From NCBI GenBank assembly GCA_049999805.1, contig JBNGIO010006342.1, positions 427,436 through 462,448 of the forward strand: a stretch of 35,013 nucleotides of DNA, written 5' to 3'. The DNA is from Folioceros fuciformis (taxonomy: Eukaryota; Anthocerotophyta; Anthocerotopsida; Anthocerotales). Numbering within the stretch: position 1 is the first letter of the stretch; each line of letters starts with the position of its first letter. This document shows, piece by piece, positions 31,221 through 35,013 of this stretch. Position numbers and translations under genes: made by a program. Below the pieces are notes generated by a model. The model saw only the letters and a program-made list of their open reading frames with translations, ran no database searches and was not told the DNA's origin.

Positions 31221-31692
31221 TAATCTCCCTTGCAGCGGACAAATCTCCATCTCCCGGCAACCGACACCGACAAATGAACTCCATCCCGGATTACCCTTGC
31301 ATAAAAAAAACCAGGAAGCACGTCCGGCAAACCTGGCAGCCGAGCTGCCCGATATGGGCCCGTCCGGCGGGCCGCTGTCAGACGCCATTGAATAGCCCTA
31401 ACGCCAGTCTCGCTAGGGAGGCCGCAACCTCTCCCTCGGTGGCTCCCGGATCGAAGGAGCAGGCTGGCGAAAGAGGGCGCAACCCGGGTGCCTGCTGAGA
31501 CAGCCAGCCACGTGAAGCCTCCGCGGCAGCCGCCGAATTTGGAGACACCGCCAGTTAAACTGGGCCCGATACTGGCACGCGCTTGTCTGGGCCGCCGTGT
31601 AAAAGGGGACCCGGTTCGCGGCCGGGGGCTGTTTAACGATCCCGTGTGCGCATGCATACATATATAGGAGGTGGATCGGGCTCAAGTTGCGT

Positions 31693-31710
31693 GCCTTGAC
31701 CGGTCAAGGC
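31693..31710. promoter_or_regulatory. Perfect 18-bp palindrome with two W-box cores
   Basis: GCCTTGACCGGTCAAGGC is its own reverse complement. It joins two TTGAC cores head to head, the element read by WRKY factors. It lies in an intergenic stretch, 30 bases after a TATATA-like element, with no recognised gene next to it. Regulatory use is inferred only. Confidence 0.45.
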
Positions 31711-33334
31711 CTAATTTAAGGGCGTTCCCACTGGGGATTAAATGACGGCGTGACGTAGCCGAGCGCGACGTGGTCGAGTGCCCGGGCCAGCTCCCGGCCG
31801 TTTAAATGCGTATTCGCGTACACGTATCCGACGGCAGCGCGAGCAGATAGGGGACGGGGGGTATTTGTTTTTTTAGTTTTCTTCCTTCCCGGTGGGCGTG
31901 TGACCGGCGGTTGGCGACCGCCAGCCGGGCACGGCCCAATGGAATGCCCCTCATGTCGTCATGCCCCTGGATGTCTGGCCAGGCACGCGGCCGCGGCATG
32001 CTCTGCCCAGGAATAGCGCCCTCAAACTTCAATGCTGCAGGCAGCTCTCTATTAAACTTCCCCAATAGCGTTGCTTGCAGCGGGATGGCGGAACACGAAT
32101 TTGCGGGAGGGAACCCGGAGAGAGAATGAATTTGGCTCCCCGGCGACGTGCAGCGGTAACGGCCTGTCAGGCGTAGCATAAATGTCCTTGTTAAGGCTCG
32201 CTGTTGGGGTTGGGATGCATGTGTGGAGACACATTTCTATGGGGTGGTGGATCACGAGGGATGGGTCCGTGTGGCGTTGAGGAGACGATGGTTGGGTTGG
32301 GTTGGGATGGGGTGTGGTGGGCTGGACTGGACTGGACTGGGCTGGGGTTGGCTTGGCTTGCCTTGGCTCGGGTGGTGTTCAGATCATTGGATGGGCTGGG
32401 AATGAATGTACACATGTGGGGGAAAGGAAATATATTATGGGAGTCTGTTGGAACGGAATTCGGGACGAAAGGAAACGAGGATTGACTGCTGCTGTAGATA
32501 CAGTGTGCAAGGTGGGAAGGGAAGTGCATAGGGCAGTGGAGGTTGATGTTGCTGTTGCAGGAGCAGTATATGCAGTGTACGAAGAAGAGAAATAAAGGGG
32601 TACCCGTTGGGGATGGAATTGCGGGGAAAGGGGGATATAAATTTTGTTCCAGCGTAACCACTTGACCTGTGAAGCCCATAAATGTGGAGCGAGCATGACT
32701 CATCAACTCCTGGAACCACTTGTGGTGTACTGTACAGCCAGGGAAGGCGGGCACGAAACGAGCCGGGCCGAGCTCTTGCTTGGAGCAGCTACACGCACAT
32801 GTACAGCTGATGGTATCTATCTATCGGCTACGAATTTGAAGTTCGCTTTTCAAGAGATGGACAGGCAGAAAGGCTGCAAGGTAGACGACGCTGAAGGGGG
32901 AACAGAAAAGTGATAAATTATAACGTTGGTTGGATTCGTTGCTGAAACTCGCCAGCTTGTGGAGGCGGATAATCATGTCCTGATATGACAGTGCGCTTGT
33001 AGGTAGTGTACAAAGGTTTAGCAGTAGCTAGCACAATCCTAGCAAGCTCAAGGGTGGTACTGATACAGACAGAATTGTGGTGCAGAGGTCATCACACAGC
33101 AGAGCAGGAATGGCCTGTGTCACACGATGCGGCTGGAGAACGAAAACTGAACTGTTGTGCTCACAATGTCTTGCCAGAAATAAGCAGCATGGAATAGCAT
33201 AATATCTACAAGTACTCCTCTGAATGATCCTGTTCGCTGGCTGGATGCTGGAGAGTGAAGACCTGAGTTTGATTCAACACCCTGAACAGACATGAATGTG
33301 AAAGATGTGAAGTGGAGAAGGTTTAAGGACGGTG

Positions 33335-34993
33335 TCATAGCTCTACCACCTCCAGCTTGGGCTTCTTGTTGGCGGGAAGAAGAGAGGATGTGCCTGGAGC
33401 GGTGGAAGAAAAGTCGAGGAGCCCGGAGTTGTGGCATCTTGGGCACTGAACCTCCGCCTTGGACAGCATCACGTAGATAAGGCAGTTCTTGCAGCACTTG
33501 AGGGTGACGGCCGGCGGCGATCGGGTGGCCCCCGACGCTAGCCCCAGCCCGAGGTCCTGGTGGTGCCCGTCGGAGCTCTCCATGGCGGCCCGGAATGGAG
33601 AACCGCCGCCCAGCAGCGGAGAAGAAAGCTTCAGAGACGCCAGGTTCGGAGAAATGTGCGTCGACGAGCTGGCCAGGTTGGAGGAGGAATCCACCGGGCA
33701 GATGCTTCCGGACGAGGGATGGTTCGGGGACGAGGAGACGTTGCTGCTGGAGGAGACGCAATTGGGGCCGGAAGGGGAGCCAGCGCGGAGGCAGCAGGAT
33801 GCCGCGGCCACATTCTTGGGCGAGCCTGGGCGAGACCCGGTCCCTCGCTTCCTCCTCCCTGCTGATGGTGCTGGACAGTCGGAGGGCGGGGTGGAGGAGG
33901 AGGCGGAGGAAGAGGAATCCGAAGGCGAGGCCGGAGGAGAACGCAGATTCAGCAGTGGCTGTTGGGATTTGGACCAGGGCAGCGCGCCGGCGCCCTGCTG
34001 CTGCTGCGGAAGGGGAAGAGAAGGGGAAGGAGGAGGCCTCCTGTCGCGGAGCAAGGCCTCCCGGACTTTCTCCATGGTGCACACGCTCTTGCCGTCGTCC
34101 TTGAGGAAACGAGGCTCCGCGGTGCAGCTGCTAAGTTTGAGGTCGAGGCCAGAGTTGTCGAGGCCCTGCCTCTGGACGTGGCCGGGGTTCCCGAAGCGCA
34201 GAAGCTCCTGCTGCGGAATCCGCTCCGAGAATCCCTTAGCCGCGGCAGCCCAGTGCTCGAGCGCCCAAGGGGCGGGCGCTGTCATCTCCGCGGCGGACAA
34301 GCACGAGCCCAGGCAGAGGCCCGAGGAGCTGCCGTCCGTCGGCCGGGGGGACGGGGAAGAAGAAGCCGGCTTGGTGCCGACGAGGAAATTCACGGGCGTG
34401 GTAGGCGCGGAATCGGAGCCCCCTGGATCCCCGTCGCGCGAGCTGGGCGTGGCCAGGCCGGGCCTCTGCTGCTGCCGGGGATCCACGTAAGTCTTGGCCC
34501 CGGTGCTGCGGTTCTGGAAGTACACTGCTCCGGACTGCACTCGCAACAACACCACGGCTTCCGTCAATTCCTCGCTCGAACAGGCCCCGGGAAGCCTCGG
34601 ACCTGCCGTGGCCAAGACACAAGAAAGAAGAGGAGGCGACAAATCTCATCTTACCCGCAGGTCGAGACACTTCTCCCAGCCCTCGGGCACGGACCAATTC
34701 GGGTCCAGCTCCAGGAACTCAGCCTGCTGCTGCTGCTGCTGCGGCTGCGGCTCATGCGGCAGCTGGTTGTGCGCGTTCCGCGCATTGGAGATGCCCAGCA
34801 GGTCCAGCGTCTCGGGGACCTGGACCTGGCCCAGCATGAGCTGCACGGCCTTGTGGAGATCCTGCCCCCACCCACGCTTCTTCCCGGGCATCGCAGCAGC
34901 CATAGCCAGCACCTCCGGGCTGGCCCCCGACGTAGAGCTGGAATCCCCGGACTTGCTGCTACTGCTACTGTGGCTGTGGCTGGAGTGGTGCAT
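33335..34993 (-). CDS. CFL1-like WW-domain, EAR-motif protein, 2 exons (5' end near window edge)
   Basis: Exons: 34993-34655 and 34534-33335 (120-nt intron, phase 0), 512 residues from the first ATG in the window. The frame stays open to the window end, so the true start may lie outside. Features: a His/Ser-rich N-terminus; PGKKRGWGQDLHKAVQLMLG (36-55); a Gln run (85-90); a WW domain (about 97-135: LDPNWSVPEGWEKCLDLR, exon joint, SGAVYFQNRSTGAKTYVDPR); an EAR-type LDLKLSS (243-249); a long Ser/Pro-rich middle; and a C-terminal zinc-ribbon-like CKNCLIYVMLSKAEVQCPRC (461-480, C-x2-C-x12-C-x2-C) before a basic tail KKPKLE. Rice CURLY FLAG LEAF 1 and its Arabidopsis homologue have this WW plus C-terminal layout and repress cuticle genes through HD-ZIP IV factors; GIR1-type repressors share the ending. 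A nuclear co-repressor role is inferred. Confidence 0.85.
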
Positions 34994-35013
34994 CTGCACC
35001 ACAAATTCCTTCC

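Larger units (their letters stand above)
28383..33334. other. Long intergenic region, no gene supported
   Basis: About 5 kb lie between the DUF26 promoter and the 3' end of the CFL1-like gene. Open frames up to 193 codons (30814-31395) occur but are low complexity or follow microsatellites and match no family. The region holds GGAA, CA and GGCA microsatellites, short GGCCT and CTGGA runs (29628-29655, 32290-32370), an 18-bp palindrome (31693-31710) and a TATATA-like element after a CATGCATA box (31651-31666). A non-coding RNA or a small peptide gene could be hidden here, but I see no direct evidence. Confidence 0.45.

Noticed and set aside
30814-31395. A 193-codon plus-strand frame with Cys and His-Thr repeats
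   Set aside because: It is driven by CTG and CA repeats and shows no domain or conserved ending.
33489-34490. A 333-codon plus-strand frame opposite the CFL1-like gene
   Set aside because: The minus strand encodes recognisable WW, EAR and zinc-ribbon elements; the plus frame is a Glu/Gly/Arg-rich shadow.

Overview
This is a nuclear segment from a land plant, most likely a spore-bearing lineage (bryophyte or lycophyte grade). The evidence for a plant is direct: a photosystem I subunit O gene (psaO), plastid-type alpha-glucan phosphorylase and plastid-type ribose-5-phosphate isomerase, both with transit peptides, a DUF26 secreted protein and a CFL1-like WW protein. Introns are GT-AG and compact, mostly about 80-120 nt and up to about 310. 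The lineage call is an inference from intron size and gene content; I cannot name a species.

Layout. 1-2.2 kb: an AT-rich upstream stretch with telomere-like boxes, then an intronless RTF2 gene with an N-terminal ubiquitin-like domain. 2.2-3.7 kb: AT-rich DNA with three kinds of tandem repeat, one able to form hairpins. 3.65-10.1 kb: three tandem, same-strand copies of a roughly 2-kb unit, each with one intronless gene for a coiled-coil protein ending in a C3HC4 RING finger. Minisatellites lie between the copies. 10.4-18.2 kb (minus strand): a 15-exon plastid starch phosphorylase and a 9-exon plastid ribose-5-phosphate isomerase. 18.2-20.0 kb: an orphan open frame, an AT-rich island and the psaO promoter. 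20.0-25.2 kb: psaO (+), a membrane-anchored coiled-coil protein (-) and exonuclease V (+). The last two start head to head. 25.4-28.3 kb: a double stress-response A/B barrel protein (+) and a single-domain DUF26 secreted protein (-). 28.3-33.3 kb: about 5 kb without a gene I can support, rich in short repeats. 33.3 kb to the end (-): a CFL1-like WW/EAR/zinc-ribbon protein, possibly cut by the window edge.

I rebuilt seven spliced gene models by hand, using protein-family continuity, GT-AG borders and intron phase. Phases add up in every model, giving predicted lengths of 949 (phosphorylase), 311 (isomerase), 149 (psaO), 365 (coiled coil), 456 (EXO5) and 512 aa (CFL1-like, from the first ATG in the window); the A/B barrel gene has an optional 5' exon.

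The genes do not form one pathway. Phosphorylase, isomerase and psaO all act in the chloroplast, and RTF2 and EXO5 both concern genome maintenance, but the adjacency may be chance. The most likely undescribed element is the RING triplet: it is intronless among intron-rich neighbours, has a strongly conserved C-terminal half and divergent N-termini, and carries a conserved basic/LxLxV motif. The ubiquitin-like domain of RTF2, which ends exactly in LRLRGG, is the second lead.
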